Shown: positions 17,750-25,722, counted from the first letter of the stretch. The stretch is 64,000 bases of DNA from Gammaproteobacteria bacterium (GCA_024235095.1 JACKNC010000001.1:1897501-1961500), one strand, 5' to 3'. Program-made: numbers and translations. Notes: generated from the sequence alone by a model not told the origin.

Positions 17750-18874
17750 ATGGTGTTGGGCGTATTCGATTTACTGAAGCCGACCCGGGTTGAGATCAAG
17801 ATTCTTGACGACAAGCGGCGATCGGCGCAAGTGACCGTGGAGCCTCTGGAGCGTGGGTTCGGCTATACGCTAGGCAATGCCCTGCGACGGATTCTGCTTT
17901 CATCCATACCCGGCGCTGCGATTGTCGAGTGTGAGATCGATGGGGTTCTGCACGAGTATTCAACAATTGAGGGCGTGCAAGAGGATGTGATCGATATCCT
18001 GCTCAATCTCAAGGGGGTTGCCGTTACCTTGCAGGAAGGCGTCGAGGAAGCCAGCTTGACATTGACTAAAAAAGGGCCGGGGCCGGCGCTGGCGGGCGAT
18101 ATTGAAAAAAGCCATCTGATTGATATTGTCAATCCAGGTCAACTCATTGCGCAGCTCACTAAAAGTGGTGAACTGAACATGAGACTCAAGATTGAGCGTG
18201 GTCGCGGTTACCGTCCGGCTACTCAGCAGGAAACCACTGATAGTGAAACCCGGCCGCTGGGTCGGTTGCGATTGGATGCTTCTTTTAGTCCGATCCAGAG
18301 AATCAGCTATCGTGTAGAAAGCGCCCGCGTTGAACAGCGCACCAATCTAGATAAATTGGTTCTGAATCTTGAAACCAATGGCACGATCGATCCTGAAGAA
18401 GCGATTCGCACAGCAGCTAGAATTCTGTTGGATCAATTGTCCGTATTTGTGGATCTCAAAGGTAAGCGGGATGAACCGTTGCCACAACCGCCGGTGGATA
18501 TTGATCCCAAACTACTGCAACCCGTAGATGATTTGGAATTAACCGTCCGCTCGGCCAACTGTCTGAAGGCGGAAAACGTCTATTATATTGGCGACTTGGT
18601 GCAGCGCACTGAAGCAGAACTGCTGAAAACGCCGAATCTTGGCAAGAAGTCGCTAACGGAAATCAAGGAAGTGCTGGCCAAATTTGGATTGCATTTGGGG
18701 ATGAAGGTGGAAGATTGGCCACCACCCGGCCTGAGTTTGGAGCAACAAGCTGAAGAACGGGCAGCAACCTCTCGTAAGGTCAGCAGCGCTGCGGCCGCTG
18801 AATCGGACGAAGAGGATAAGGCGCTATCCAAACTGTCCTCACCTGTTGATAGTAATGATGCGAATCCCGAATGA
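17750..18874 (+). CDS. rpoA: RNA polymerase subunit alpha, with extended C-terminal tail
   Basis: This protein has 374 residues against 329 in E. coli. The N-terminal dimerisation domain includes PLERGFGYTLGNALRRILLSS. The C-terminal domain includes PVDDLELTVRSANCLKAENV and NLGKKSLTEIKEVLAKFGL, the surface that binds UP-element DNA and activators. ATG 17750 follows GAGGGGAAACGG; an upstream GTG at 17726 overlaps the rpsD stop and is less likely. After the usual end at VEDWPPPG about 45 extra residues follow, rich in Ala, Glu, Ser and Asp. Confidence 0.97.
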   Translation: MVLGVFDLLKPTRVEIKILDDKRRSAQVTVEPLERGFGYTLGNALRRILLSSIPGAAIVECEIDGVLHEYSTIEGVQEDVIDILLNLKGVAVTLQEGVEEASLTLTKKGPGPALAGDIEKSHLIDIVNPGQLIAQLTKSGELNMRLKIERGRGYRPATQQETTDSETRPLGRLRLDASFSPIQRISYRVESARVEQRTNLDKLVLNLETNGTIDPEEAIRTAARILLDQLSVFVDLKGKRDEPLPQPPVDIDPKLLQPVDDLELTVRSANCLKAENVYYIGDLVQRTEAELLKTPNLGKKSLTEIKEVLAKFGLHLGMKVEDWPPPGLSLEQQAEERAATSRKVSSAAAAESDEEDKALSKLSSPVDSNDANPE

Positions 18875-18947
18875 GGGGCTTGGCGATATTAATCTTTCGT
18901 CACCTGTTTAACCTGTTTGACTTGCTTTTTTCTAAGGAATTATTGTC

Positions 18948-19322
18948 ATGCGCCATCGAAAAATCGGTCGCAAACTGAATCGAACCAGCAGCCATCGAAA
19001 AGCCATGCTGCGCAACATGGCTGCTTCGTTGTTTACCCACGAACTCATTCGGACTACGCTGCCCAAAGCTAAGGAACTGCGTCGAGTTGCTGAACCGCTG
19101 ATTACTTTATCTAAGGCAGATAGCGTGGCTCACCGGCGGCTGGCGTTCGATCGACTGCGCAACCGCGATGTGGTCACCAAACTGTTCAATGAGCTGGGGC
19201 CGCGCTATCAAGCGCGTCCTGGCGGCTATTTGCGCATTCTCAAATGCGGATTCCGCGTGGGGGACAATGCGCCAATGGCCTATGTTGAACTGGTGGATCG
19301 GCCTGAAGCAGCCGTCGGTTAA
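18948..19322 (+). CDS. rplQ: 50S ribosomal protein L17
   Basis: The 124-residue L17 (E. coli 127) begins MRHRKIGRKLNRTSSHRKAM and contains RTTLPKAKELRRVAEPLITL and GGYLRILKCGFRVGDNAPMAYVEL. It lies near the tunnel exit. It is the last gene of the ribosomal super-cluster and is followed 27 bp later by a strong terminator. Confidence 0.97.
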   Translation: MRHRKIGRKLNRTSSHRKAMLRNMAASLFTHELIRTTLPKAKELRRVAEPLITLSKADSVAHRRLAFDRLRNRDVVTKLFNELGPRYQARPGGYLRILKCGFRVGDNAPMAYVELVDRPEAAVG

Positions 19323-19349
19323 TGTCCGTCCTCAAAGCGAATCACCCAA

Positions 19350-19376
19350 AGCCGGGTTTGTAACCCGGCTTTTTCG
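19350..19376 (+). terminator. Intrinsic terminator of the alpha operon
   Basis: AGCCGGGTT (19350-19358) pairs perfectly with AACCCGGCT (19362-19370) over a 3-base loop, followed by TTTTCG. It directly follows rplQ and ends the ribosomal transcript. Confidence 0.9.
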
Positions 19377-19395
19377 TAGATATCCGCCACTAGTT

Positions 19396-19569
19396 CTAGT
19401 GAGCGACGGCAACGCGAAGTTGCTGACTAAGACCCTGAATGACCAGTAGATTGTAGCGCGCATCAACCAACTCCCAGTAAGGGCCAAAGCATTCGCCAAA
19501 AATTTTGAACCACCATCCACCGTTTTCGAACCAAACAAACGGGTGGTGGAGTCTACGGTGACCGCGCAT
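19396..19569 (-). CDS. Small hypothetical protein, Trp/Phe-rich
   Basis: This is a 57-codon ORF starting at ATG 19569 with AAGAGG eight bases upstream. A longer in-frame version from 19656 lacks a convincing ribosome binding site. The protein reads as real: an N-terminal basic stretch (MRGHRRLHHPFVWF), then ENGGWWFKIFGECFGPYWE, then a helix-like ARYNLLVIQGLSQQLRVAV. The pattern aromatic-Gly-WWF followed by GPY and an Ala/Leu helix resembles small proteobacterial domains of the DUF6316 type; that link is from memory and unproven. It is convergent with rplQ and flanked by the IS at 19686. Confidence 0.5.
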   Translation of the reverse strand: MRGHRRLHHPFVWFENGGWWFKIFGECFGPYWELVDARYNLLVIQGLSQQLRVAVAH

Positions 19570-19685
19570 GGTTTTAACCTCTTGCCTGTAGCTTGGATTT
19601 CGCCGGCGCAACCTCCAGCGAAACGTCATCTTTGATATTAGTTGATAATAAAGCATAGATGATTTTTTGTTGCAATGCAGAATTC

Positions 19686-20990
19686 GGTGGTGTCCCTCAG
19701 TTTACGTGATGAGCTAAGCCAGTGACGACGACAACATGTATCCTCATTGTGATTGTGGTGTTAATCACTGACCGGGGATCTTATGAAGTGGGAAACGCTC
19801 TACTGCCCCAATCGTTCCTGTCACCACTACGGTCGGCCCTTTGGTCAAGGGTTGTTGGTCAAAAATGGTTCCAGTCACGGGAAAAAGCAGGCGTTGTGTC
19901 GTTCGTGCGGGAGGAGAGTGTCCTTGACGTACGGAACTGCGTATTTTGACCTCGAGGCCGACCCCGCCGTTTTCGAACTGGCGATGCGGGCGTTGGCGGA
20001 GGGAAATTCCATCCAGGGTACGGCACGAATCGTCCAGATCGACAAGGATACGGTTTGTGCGTGGTTGACTCGGGCCGCCCAGCAATGTCGTTTGGTGGTT
20101 TTGTCCCATTGGCGCGAGCTGACGGTGACCGAGTGTCAACTGGATGAATTGTGGAGCTTTGTCCATACCAAGGACCAGAATCTGCCGATGGCGCAGCAAT
20201 GGTGCGAGACGGATGGCGATGCTTGGGTGTGGGTCGCCTTTGCGCCCGAATGGCGCCTGGTGGTAGGGTTTGTCGTGGGCCAGCGCACGCAGGCTCAGGC
20301 GAACCTGCTCCTGGAGCGCGTGGTGTATGTGACCGACGATCACGTCCCCTTCTTTACTAGCGACCAATGGCCGGGCTATCCCAGCGCCTTGCTCCATGCC
20401 TATGGGGAATGGTATCAGCCCGAGCGCCAAGGGACGCGAGGACGATATCCGGCCCCACGGTGCCGCCCACCGCCGAATTTGCTGTATGCTCAAGTGGTTA
20501 AGCGACGTGAAAAAGGACGGGTGGTCGAGGTGACCCGTAAGAGGGTCTGGGGAAGCGCGGACGAGCTTCAGGCGCGATTGGCCGCATCCGCCACCAGCAC
20601 GACGATCAACACGAGCTTTGTGGAGCGGGATAACCTGGCCTGGCGCGAACACAATCGGCGGTTGGCTCGCAAGACGACCGCGTTTTCCAAGCAACGGTCG
20701 TGGATGGAAAAGCAGGTGTGGCTGTCGTTGGCTTACTACCATTTCTGCTTGCCCCACCTGAGCCTGCGTGAGGAATTGCCCACCCCGGAACCGACCCGAG
20801 GCAACGGATCGCCCCGTAAATGGCGGCCTGTCACGCCGGCCATGGCGGCGGGGATGACCGATCATATCTGGACCACGGCGGAGTTGCTGGGCTTTCGGGT
20901 ACCCGCACCGTTTCTGAATACCTTGGAAACCATCAAACACTTGTTCCCCGCACTCGACGATGCTCATCACGTAAACTGAGGGACACCACC
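19686..20990 (+). mobile_element. Intact IS1-like insertion sequence with target duplication
   Basis: A perfect 29-bp inverted repeat bounds the element. The left end starts GGTGGTGTCCCTCAG at 19686, and its reverse complement ends at 20990. The 8-bp sequence CAGAATTC occurs directly outside both ends (19678-19685 and 20991-20998), a clean target duplication of the size made by the IS1 family. The 1305-bp element encodes one transposase whose stop codon lies inside the right repeat. Perfect repeats and duplication suggest a recent insertion. Confidence 0.95.
19783..20979 (+). CDS. IS1-like family transposase with N-terminal zinc finger
   Basis: This 398-residue transposase has four features in order. 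First, a zinc-binding pair near the N-terminus (CPNRSCHHYG at about 8-17 and CRSCGRR at about 39-45). Second, a helix-turn-helix (GNSIQGTARIVQIDKDTVCAWL). Third, a DDE core with DELWSFVHTKDQN, FFTSDQWPGYPSAL and SFVERDNLAWREHNRR. Fourth, the C-terminal PVTPAMAAGMTDHIW block also seen in the copy at 17-907. ATG 19783 follows GGGGATCTT. The end overlaps the right inverted repeat. It is longer than the other copy and clearly a different element. Confidence 0.88.
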   Translation: MKWETLYCPNRSCHHYGRPFGQGLLVKNGSSHGKKQALCRSCGRRVSLTYGTAYFDLEADPAVFELAMRALAEGNSIQGTARIVQIDKDTVCAWLTRAAQQCRLVVLSHWRELTVTECQLDELWSFVHTKDQNLPMAQQWCETDGDAWVWVAFAPEWRLVVGFVVGQRTQAQANLLLERVVYVTDDHVPFFTSDQWPGYPSALLHAYGEWYQPERQGTRGRYPAPRCRPPPNLLYAQVVKRREKGRVVEVTRKRVWGSADELQARLAASATSTTINTSFVERDNLAWREHNRRLARKTTAFSKQRSWMEKQVWLSLAYYHFCLPHLSLREELPTPEPTRGNGSPRKWRPVTPAMAAGMTDHIWTTAELLGFRVPAPFLNTLETIKHLFPALDDAHHVN

Positions 20991-21068
20991 CAGAATTCAT
21001 CATCGAGGATTAAATAGTCCACATTTACCCGAAGCCATCCACACTGCGAGAGGTTCCATATATGCCCA

Positions 21069-22073
21069 TCAGGTGACGACCTGCAACAGAATTTTGCCGA
21101 TATGGCGATTGGATTCCATTAGGGCGTGAGCAGCGGCAGCCTCGGTCAAGGGAAAAATTCGGTCGATGACTGGTTTGACCGTTCCGTTCGCCAGCAGGGG
21201 CCAGATCGTTTCGCGCAAAGCCTGAGCAATTGGTGCCTTATCGGCAATCGGCCGGGCGCGCAAGGTTGAACCCGTTATGGTTAGTCGTTTCATCATGACG
21301 GGCGCTAGATTCAGTTCGACTTTGGCGCCGCGCAGGAAGGCGATAAAAACCAGTCGGCCTTCAACTGCTAACGCGCTGAGGTTGCGCTGCGTGTAATCGC
21401 CGCCGACCATGTCCAGAATGACATCCACCCCCCGATTATTCGTGGCGCTTTTGGTAACTTGGACAAAATCTTCTTCGCGATAATTGATCACCCGCTCAGC
21501 GCCCAGATCGAGGCAGGATTGCGCCTTGTCAGAGCTGCCAACGGTCGTCAGCACCCGCGACCCCAGTGCTTTGGCCAGTTGGATAGCAGTCACGCCAATA
21601 CCGCTGGCGCCGCCATGAACCAACAGAATTTCACCGGGTTGCAGTCGCCCTCGGTCAAACACATTGCTCCAGACCGTAAAGAAGGTTTCCGGTAGCGCTG
21701 CTGCCTGCTGCAGGGTCAAGCCAGTGGGAACCGGCAGACATTGCAGGGCAGGAGCGATACAGTATTCGGCATAACCGCCGCCGGTCAACAGGGCGCAAAC
21801 TTCCTCGCCAACTGCCCAGGTATTGACGCCTTCGCCCAGGGCGGCGACCGTGCCGGCGACTTCCAAACCGGGAATGTCGGAAGCGCCCGGCGGTGGAGGG
21901 TAACTGCCTTGGCGTTGCAAGCAATCCGGACGATTAACTCCTGCGGTAGCGACCTGGATCAACACTTCGCCAACAGCAGGTTGCGGTACCGGTCGACTAG
22001 CGGGTGCGAGCTTTTCCGGGCCGCCGGGTTCGGTAATTTCAATAACGGTCATGCGATCAGGCAATGGGGACAT
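21069..22073 (-). CDS. NAD(P)H-dependent quinone oxidoreductase, PIG3/Qor-like
   Basis: This 334-residue zinc-free medium-chain dehydrogenase/reductase has the N-terminal GroES-like domain (GVNRPDCLQRQGSYPPPPG at about 48-66, a PIG3-type signature) and the Rossmann segment HGGASGIGVTAIQLAKALGS (about 153-172). The family reduces quinones or other activated alkenes with NADPH. I kept ATG 22073, which has AGAG nearby; ATG 22052 is an alternative. It lies 39 bp downstream of nrdJb on the same strand and may share its transcript. Confidence 0.9.
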   Translation of the reverse strand: MSPLPDRMTVIEITEPGGPEKLAPASRPVPQPAVGEVLIQVATAGVNRPDCLQRQGSYPPPPGASDIPGLEVAGTVAALGEGVNTWAVGEEVCALLTGGGYAEYCIAPALQCLPVPTGLTLQQAAALPETFFTVWSNVFDRGRLQPGEILLVHGGASGIGVTAIQLAKALGSRVLTTVGSSDKAQSCLDLGAERVINYREEDFVQVTKSATNNRGVDVILDMVGGDYTQRNLSALAVEGRLVFIAFLRGAKVELNLAPVMMKRLTITGSTLRARPIADKAPIAQALRETIWPLLANGTVKPVIDRIFPLTEAAAAHALMESNRHIGKILLQVVT

Positions 22074-22112
22074 CGTGCAATCTCTGGTGGAGTCGGGATC
22101 AAGTCGTTTTCT

Positions 22113-22790
22113 TTAGGAACACTTGGAGTCGCCACAGTTCAGGCAGGTCAGGCAACCGTCCATGACGATCACCGCCTTGTTCTGGCATTTGCCACAGAGC
22201 GTGGCTTCAGGAGGAAAAGTACTTACGCCCGCTTCTTCGACCGCCTTCATGCCGGTTTCGTATTTGATGCGCTGCTCTTCAATCATTTTACGCTGATGCT
22301 CGTCAGGACCGTCTTCTTTCAACATGCCAATGGAGCGCAGGTGGGATTCGATGACGTCGCCGATTTCCGCGACCAGCGAGGGCATGTACTTGCCGCCTTT
22401 TTTAAAGTAGCCGCCCTTTGGGTCGAATACCGAACGCATTTCCTCCACCAGGAACGTGACGTCGCCGCCCTTGCGGAAGACGGCTGAAATGATGCGGGTC
22501 AGGGCAACGATCCATTGGAAATGCTCCATCGCCTTGGAGTTGATGAAGATTTCAAAGGGACGCCGAATTTCGTCCGGGGTGCCTTTGTTGAGCACGATGT
22601 CGTTTATAGTGATGTATAGCGCATGGTCAGACAGCGGCGTCTTGACCTTGTAGGTCGCGCCGGGCAGAACGTCTGGTCGTTCCAGGCTCTCATGCATGTG
22701 CTGCACGGCCAGCGTGGGTGTGATCGCTGGAATGTCATCGGGTTTGACTACGCTGTAGGCAATAATTTTTTTGTCGATTTTGACGGTCAT
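22113..22790 (-). CDS. nrdJb: Class II ribonucleotide reductase small partner, NrdJb-like (TSCPD domain)
   Basis: This 225-residue protein starts MTVKIDKKIIAYSVV and contains a TSCPD-type domain (ITINDIVLNKGTPDEIRRPFEIFINSK, in two blocks). The cysteine-rich C-terminus (CGKC, CLTCLNC and GDSKC) is likely a zinc ribbon and the redox tail that re-reduces the active site. In Pseudomonas aeruginosa the adenosylcobalamin enzyme is encoded as two genes, nrdJa and nrdJb, and NrdJb is needed for activity; this gene matches that second part. ATG 22790 was chosen because the family begins MTVKI; ATG 22820 is possible. It is separated from nrdJa by an unusual 494-bp region. Confidence 0.85.
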   Translation of the reverse strand: MTVKIDKKIIAYSVVKPDDIPAITPTLAVQHMHESLERPDVLPGATYKVKTPLSDHALYITINDIVLNKGTPDEIRRPFEIFINSKAMEHFQWIVALTRIISAVFRKGGDVTFLVEEMRSVFDPKGGYFKKGGKYMPSLVAEIGDVIESHLRSIGMLKEDGPDEHQRKMIEEQRIKYETGMKAVEEAGVSTFPPEATLCGKCQNKAVIVMDGCLTCLNCGDSKCS

Positions 22791-22892
22791 GGGGATTCGG
22801 TATGCAGTGATTAATCTCATACGGTTTTTTTGAAGCTACATTTTTGCTAATTGTAGCTTGGATGTAGTAAGCAAAACCGAAGATAAGATCGT

Positions 22893-22925
22893 CAGACAAG
22901 AAAATGGCGGGGATTGCGCCCCGCC
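22893..22925 (-). terminator. Intrinsic terminator of the small ORF in the nrdJ spacer
   Basis: On the minus strand a perfect 7-bp stem GGCGGGG/CCCCGCC with loop CGCAAT is followed by ATTTTCTTG. It begins 8 bases after the stop codon of the ORF at 22934-23071. It would stop transcripts before nrdJb, so nrdJb probably has its own promoter between 22790 and 22890. That stretch also contains an AGCTACA/TGTAGCT inverted repeat. Confidence 0.75.
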
Positions 22926-22933
22926 ACCTAATT

Positions 22934-23071
22934 TTAAGTCCTGACTAAGAAAGCCCAGCACTCATACCCGTAATCCCAAGCGTCAAGTACTCGGGTCGAA
23001 TTCTTCACTCGTCTGTAACGGGTAAAGACCCACCGGAATCCCGGTGGCGCAGCTTTTAGCTGTCGTCGCAC
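22934..23071 (-). CDS. Unrecognised 45-residue protein in the nrdJa-nrdJb spacer
   Basis: This ORF starts GTG 23071 and ends TAA. An extended Shine-Dalgarno (AAAGGAGGTGAT, complementary to the 16S 3' end) sits so that GGAGG is 8 bases before the GTG. An intrinsic terminator follows 8 bases after the stop. The protein starts VRRQLKAAPPGFRWVFTRY, continues RRVKNSTRVLDAWDYGYE and ends CWAFLVRT; its basic, Trp- and Tyr-rich composition looks selected rather than random. The resemblance to small conserved proteobacterial proteins with a WVFTRYRRV-then-DYGY pattern is an impression from memory. An overlapping ATG gives only MCDDS. Function is unknown. Confidence 0.65.
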   Translation of the reverse strand: MRRQLKAAPPGFRWVFTRYRRVKNSTRVLDAWDYGYECWAFLVRT

Positions 23072-23227
23072 ATAGATCACCTCCTTTCCAGGAGGAGTTT
23101 GGGCCTTGCAGCTCGTCCATGCATAGGCTACCTTTAAAGGGTCCTTATAGTAGCACTATCTCAAAGACTCCGTTGCAAGGAGCGGCATGCCTCCCGGTTC
23201 ATGCCACATGCGTAACCAACATTTCGA
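23072..23227 (-). promoter_or_regulatory. Structured leader with hairpin over the Shine-Dalgarno
   Basis: On the minus strand CCTCC (23095-23091) can pair with GGAGG (23084-23080), the ribosome binding site of the 45-residue ORF, across the loop TGGAAA. Further upstream are GGCATG/CATGCC, CTCC/GGAG and the palindrome CCTTTAAAGG. TACTATAAG near 23140 could be a -10 region, which would leave a leader of about 65 nt. I found no cobalamin riboswitch box. Pairing is seen; regulation is inferred. Confidence 0.45.
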
Positions 23228-23266
23228 GCGAACCCAGCTGCTAACTGGAGTTCGCTTTTTCATTTT
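23228..23266 (+). terminator. Plus-strand intrinsic terminator antisense to the nrdJ spacer
   Basis: GCGAAC (23228-23233) pairs with GTTCGC (23250-23255) and CCAG with CTGG inside it, followed by TTTTTCATTTTT. The uridine run lies only on the plus strand, so it cannot end nrdJa. It implies a plus-strand transcript across 22900-23266, antisense to the small ORF and its leader, or protection of nrdJa from convergent transcription. Confidence 0.5.
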
Positions 23267-23284
23267 TGCCTTCGAATCTTCGTT

Positions 23285-25444
23285 TCAAAATTTTCCGTAA
23301 TATCCCTCCTTAATAGCGTCGAACAAATTCGCCGCCGTATGAATTTCACCATCATACTCAACTTCTTCGTTGCCCTGCACTTCGATTGCCGAACCATCCT
23401 CCAACACGAACCGGTAGTGGGTATTCGCTAGATCTTGTTCCTTGACCAACACGCCCTGGAAGGCGGCGGGGTTAAAGCGGAAGGTCGTGCAGCCTTTGAG
23501 TCCCTGCTCGTAGGCGTAAAGATAGATGTCCTTGAAATCCTCGTAAGGGAAATCAGTTGGAACGTTGGCGGTTTTGGAGATGCTGGAATCGATCCATTTT
23601 TGCGCGGCAGCCTGAATATCCACATGCTGCCTGGGCGTCACGTCATCGGCGGTACTGAATACATCCGGTAACTGCTCCTCAGGCGATTGAGCATCTGGAA
23701 TAGCTCCGGGATTAATCAGGTGTCGGTAGGCTAATAATTCAAAAGAGAATACATCGACTTTTTCCTTGGATTTTTTCCCGGAGCGGATAATGTTGCGTGA
23801 GTAATGGTGGGCGAAGCTGGGTTCAATGCCATTACTGACGTTGTTAGCCAGTGACAGAGCGATGGTGCCAGTCGGGGCGATGGAGGTGTGATGGGTGAAC
23901 CGGGCACCGGTCTCGGCGAGCATTTTAACCAGATCAGGATCAACTTCCGCAACCCGTTGCATGTAGCGACTATAGCGAGCGTGTAAAACCTTGCCCTTGA
24001 CGCAATCTCCTTCGCGGATGCTATCGTTCGCCATCTCCGGGTGCTTGCGCAGCAGATCAGCAGTGATAGTGAATTCCTGTTCGAGAATAGGCGCCGGACC
24101 TTTTTCCTGCGCCAGTTCTAGCGCAACCCGCCAGCCGACGAGCGCCATTTCCCGAGTGACTTCCTCGGTGAAAGCCAGGGATTCCGGCGAACCGTATTTC
24201 ATTCCTAGCAAAGTCAATGTTGAACCGAGTCCTAGATAACCCATGCCATGCCGGCGTTTACTTAAAATCTCCCGACGCTGTTGCTTCAGTGGCAGGCCAT
24301 TGATTTCCACCACGTTATCCAGCATTCGGGTGAAAATGGCGACCACTTGGCGATAGGTATCCCAGTTAAAGCGGGCTTTTTCGGTAAAGGGGTTCTCCAC
24401 GAATTGGGTTAAATTGATCGAACCGAGTAAGCAAGATCCATAAGGAGGGAGCATCTGTTCGCCGCAAGGATTTGATGCTTGTATATTTTCACAGAACCAA
24501 TTGTTATTCATTGCATTGACTTCATCAATCAAAATGAATCCTGGTTCTGCATAATCGTAAGTTGAGGACATAATCACGTCCCACAAACGTCGGGCAGGAA
24601 TTTTTCGATAAATTTTGCAAGCAACCTGGCCTTTTTGGTTAACCACTAGTCCCTGAGTAGTTGGCCATTCGCGCCAGACAATGTGCGCAGCGTCATAAAG
24701 ATCAATGTGATCCTGTTCCGCCTCCTGAGCCATCATTGGGAACGCCAACACCCAGTCCTGATTGTTCTTGACGGCTTCCATGAATTCGCGAGTGATCAGC
24801 AACGACAGATTGAATTGTCGCAAACGTCCCGCTTCACGCTTAGCGCGGATGAATTCCATGACATCGGGGTGGCCCACATCGAAAGTTCCCATCTGCGCGC
24901 CGCGCCGTCCACCCGCCGAGGAGACGGTGAAACACATCTTGTCGTAAATATCCATGAACGACAGGGGGCCGGAGGTATAGGCTCCGGCCCCAGATACATA
25001 AGCGCCGCGCGGACGCAGCGTGGAGAAGCAATAACCGATGCCAGAACCCGCTTTTAATGTGAGTCCTGCTTCATGCACTTTGCGCAGGATATCGTCCATA
25101 GAATCCAGAATCGTGCCGGATACCGTGCAATTGATGGTCGAAGTTGCGGGTTTGTGCTCCCAGGCGCCGGCATTGGAAATTATTCGTCCTGCTGGAATTG
25201 CGCCATGGCGCAAGGCCCACAAGAATTTTTCGTACCAGTGTTCGCGCAATTCCGGGGTTGCCTCGACTTCGGCCAGCGCTCGGGCAACTCTTTGGTAGGT
25301 GCCATCGATAGTTTCGTCAATCGGACGCCCATCCTTGGCCTTCAATCGGTATTTCTTGTCCCAGATATCCCAGGAAGCCGGCTGCATCGGCACAGCGGCA
25401 GCGGTAGTCGGGCGGTCGACAGGTTGCAAATGAGCGGTTTTCAT
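23285..25444 (-). CDS. nrdJa: Adenosylcobalamin-dependent ribonucleotide reductase, large part
   Basis: This class II reductase of 719 residues (from ATG 25444; a GTG at 25480 is possible) makes deoxyribonucleotides without oxygen. Landmarks are SAGGRRGAQMGTFDVGHPDV (about 180-199), NPCGEQMLPPYGSCLLGSINL with the active-site Cys and Glu, PTGTIALSLANNVSNGIEPSFA, and FPYEDFKDIYLYAYEQGLKGCTTFR near the end. The C-terminal cysteine tail is missing here and is carried by nrdJb instead. Two NrdR-type boxes lie upstream. A 5'-deoxyadenosylcobalamin supply is required; no B12 genes are in the window. Confidence 0.93.
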   Translation of the reverse strand: MKTAHLQPVDRPTTAAAVPMQPASWDIWDKKYRLKAKDGRPIDETIDGTYQRVARALAEVEATPELREHWYEKFLWALRHGAIPAGRIISNAGAWEHKPATSTINCTVSGTILDSMDDILRKVHEAGLTLKAGSGIGYCFSTLRPRGAYVSGAGAYTSGPLSFMDIYDKMCFTVSSAGGRRGAQMGTFDVGHPDVMEFIRAKREAGRLRQFNLSLLITREFMEAVKNNQDWVLAFPMMAQEAEQDHIDLYDAAHIVWREWPTTQGLVVNQKGQVACKIYRKIPARRLWDVIMSSTYDYAEPGFILIDEVNAMNNNWFCENIQASNPCGEQMLPPYGSCLLGSINLTQFVENPFTEKARFNWDTYRQVVAIFTRMLDNVVEINGLPLKQQRREILSKRRHGMGYLGLGSTLTLLGMKYGSPESLAFTEEVTREMALVGWRVALELAQEKGPAPILEQEFTITADLLRKHPEMANDSIREGDCVKGKVLHARYSRYMQRVAEVDPDLVKMLAETGARFTHHTSIAPTGTIALSLANNVSNGIEPSFAHHYSRNIIRSGKKSKEKVDVFSFELLAYRHLINPGAIPDAQSPEEQLPDVFSTADDVTPRQHVDIQAAAQKWIDSSISKTANVPTDFPYEDFKDIYLYAYEQGLKGCTTFRFNPAAFQGVLVKEQDLANTHYRFVLEDGSAIEVQGNEEVEYDGEIHTAANLFDAIKEGYYGKF

Positions 25445-25583
25445 AACCCCGGAATCTCTGGAAAAATGTTGATGAAGCACGATCAGGATCAGGAACGGTT
25501 GACGTATTGAATTGAGAAGAACCGCCCTCGAGCGATGCTGAGTGTGATTCGGGACTGGAAATTTTAGAGGATACAGGCCTGTT

Positions 25584-25631
25584 TTTCTACATACTGTGGT
25601 TCACGATCCAGTCATATACAACATAATGTGT
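25584..25631 (-). promoter_or_regulatory. Pair of NrdR boxes upstream of nrdJa
   Basis: On the minus strand ACACATTATGTTGTAT (25631-25616) matches the NrdR consensus ACACwATATATwGTGT at about 13 of 16 positions. A second box, CCACAGTATGTAGAAA (25599-25584), keeps the core C-w-n-T-A-T-n-T-w-G. The boxes are 32 bp apart, three helical turns, the spacing known for paired NrdR sites. They lie about 140-190 bp before the nrdJa start. Confidence 0.7.
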
Positions 25632-25722
25632 TGAACTAAATCGTTAAGACTTTGTTTGCTCTGGTAATCAGCCTGCTTGCATCTTCGCGATAAAATCAAC
25701 GGGCAGATTTGCAAAACCCTTG

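Noticed and set aside
23057..23074. Five-codon ORF MCDDS overlapping the start of the 45-residue ORF
   Set aside because: The GTG one base away has better spacing to the Shine-Dalgarno and leads to a long, protein-like frame.
22861..23280. Possible 6S RNA, tmRNA or cobalamin riboswitch in the nrdJ spacer
   Set aside because: A loose likeness to part of 6S RNA on the plus strand did not extend to the open-bubble structure. No tmRNA tag or tRNA-like ends and no B12-box elements were found.
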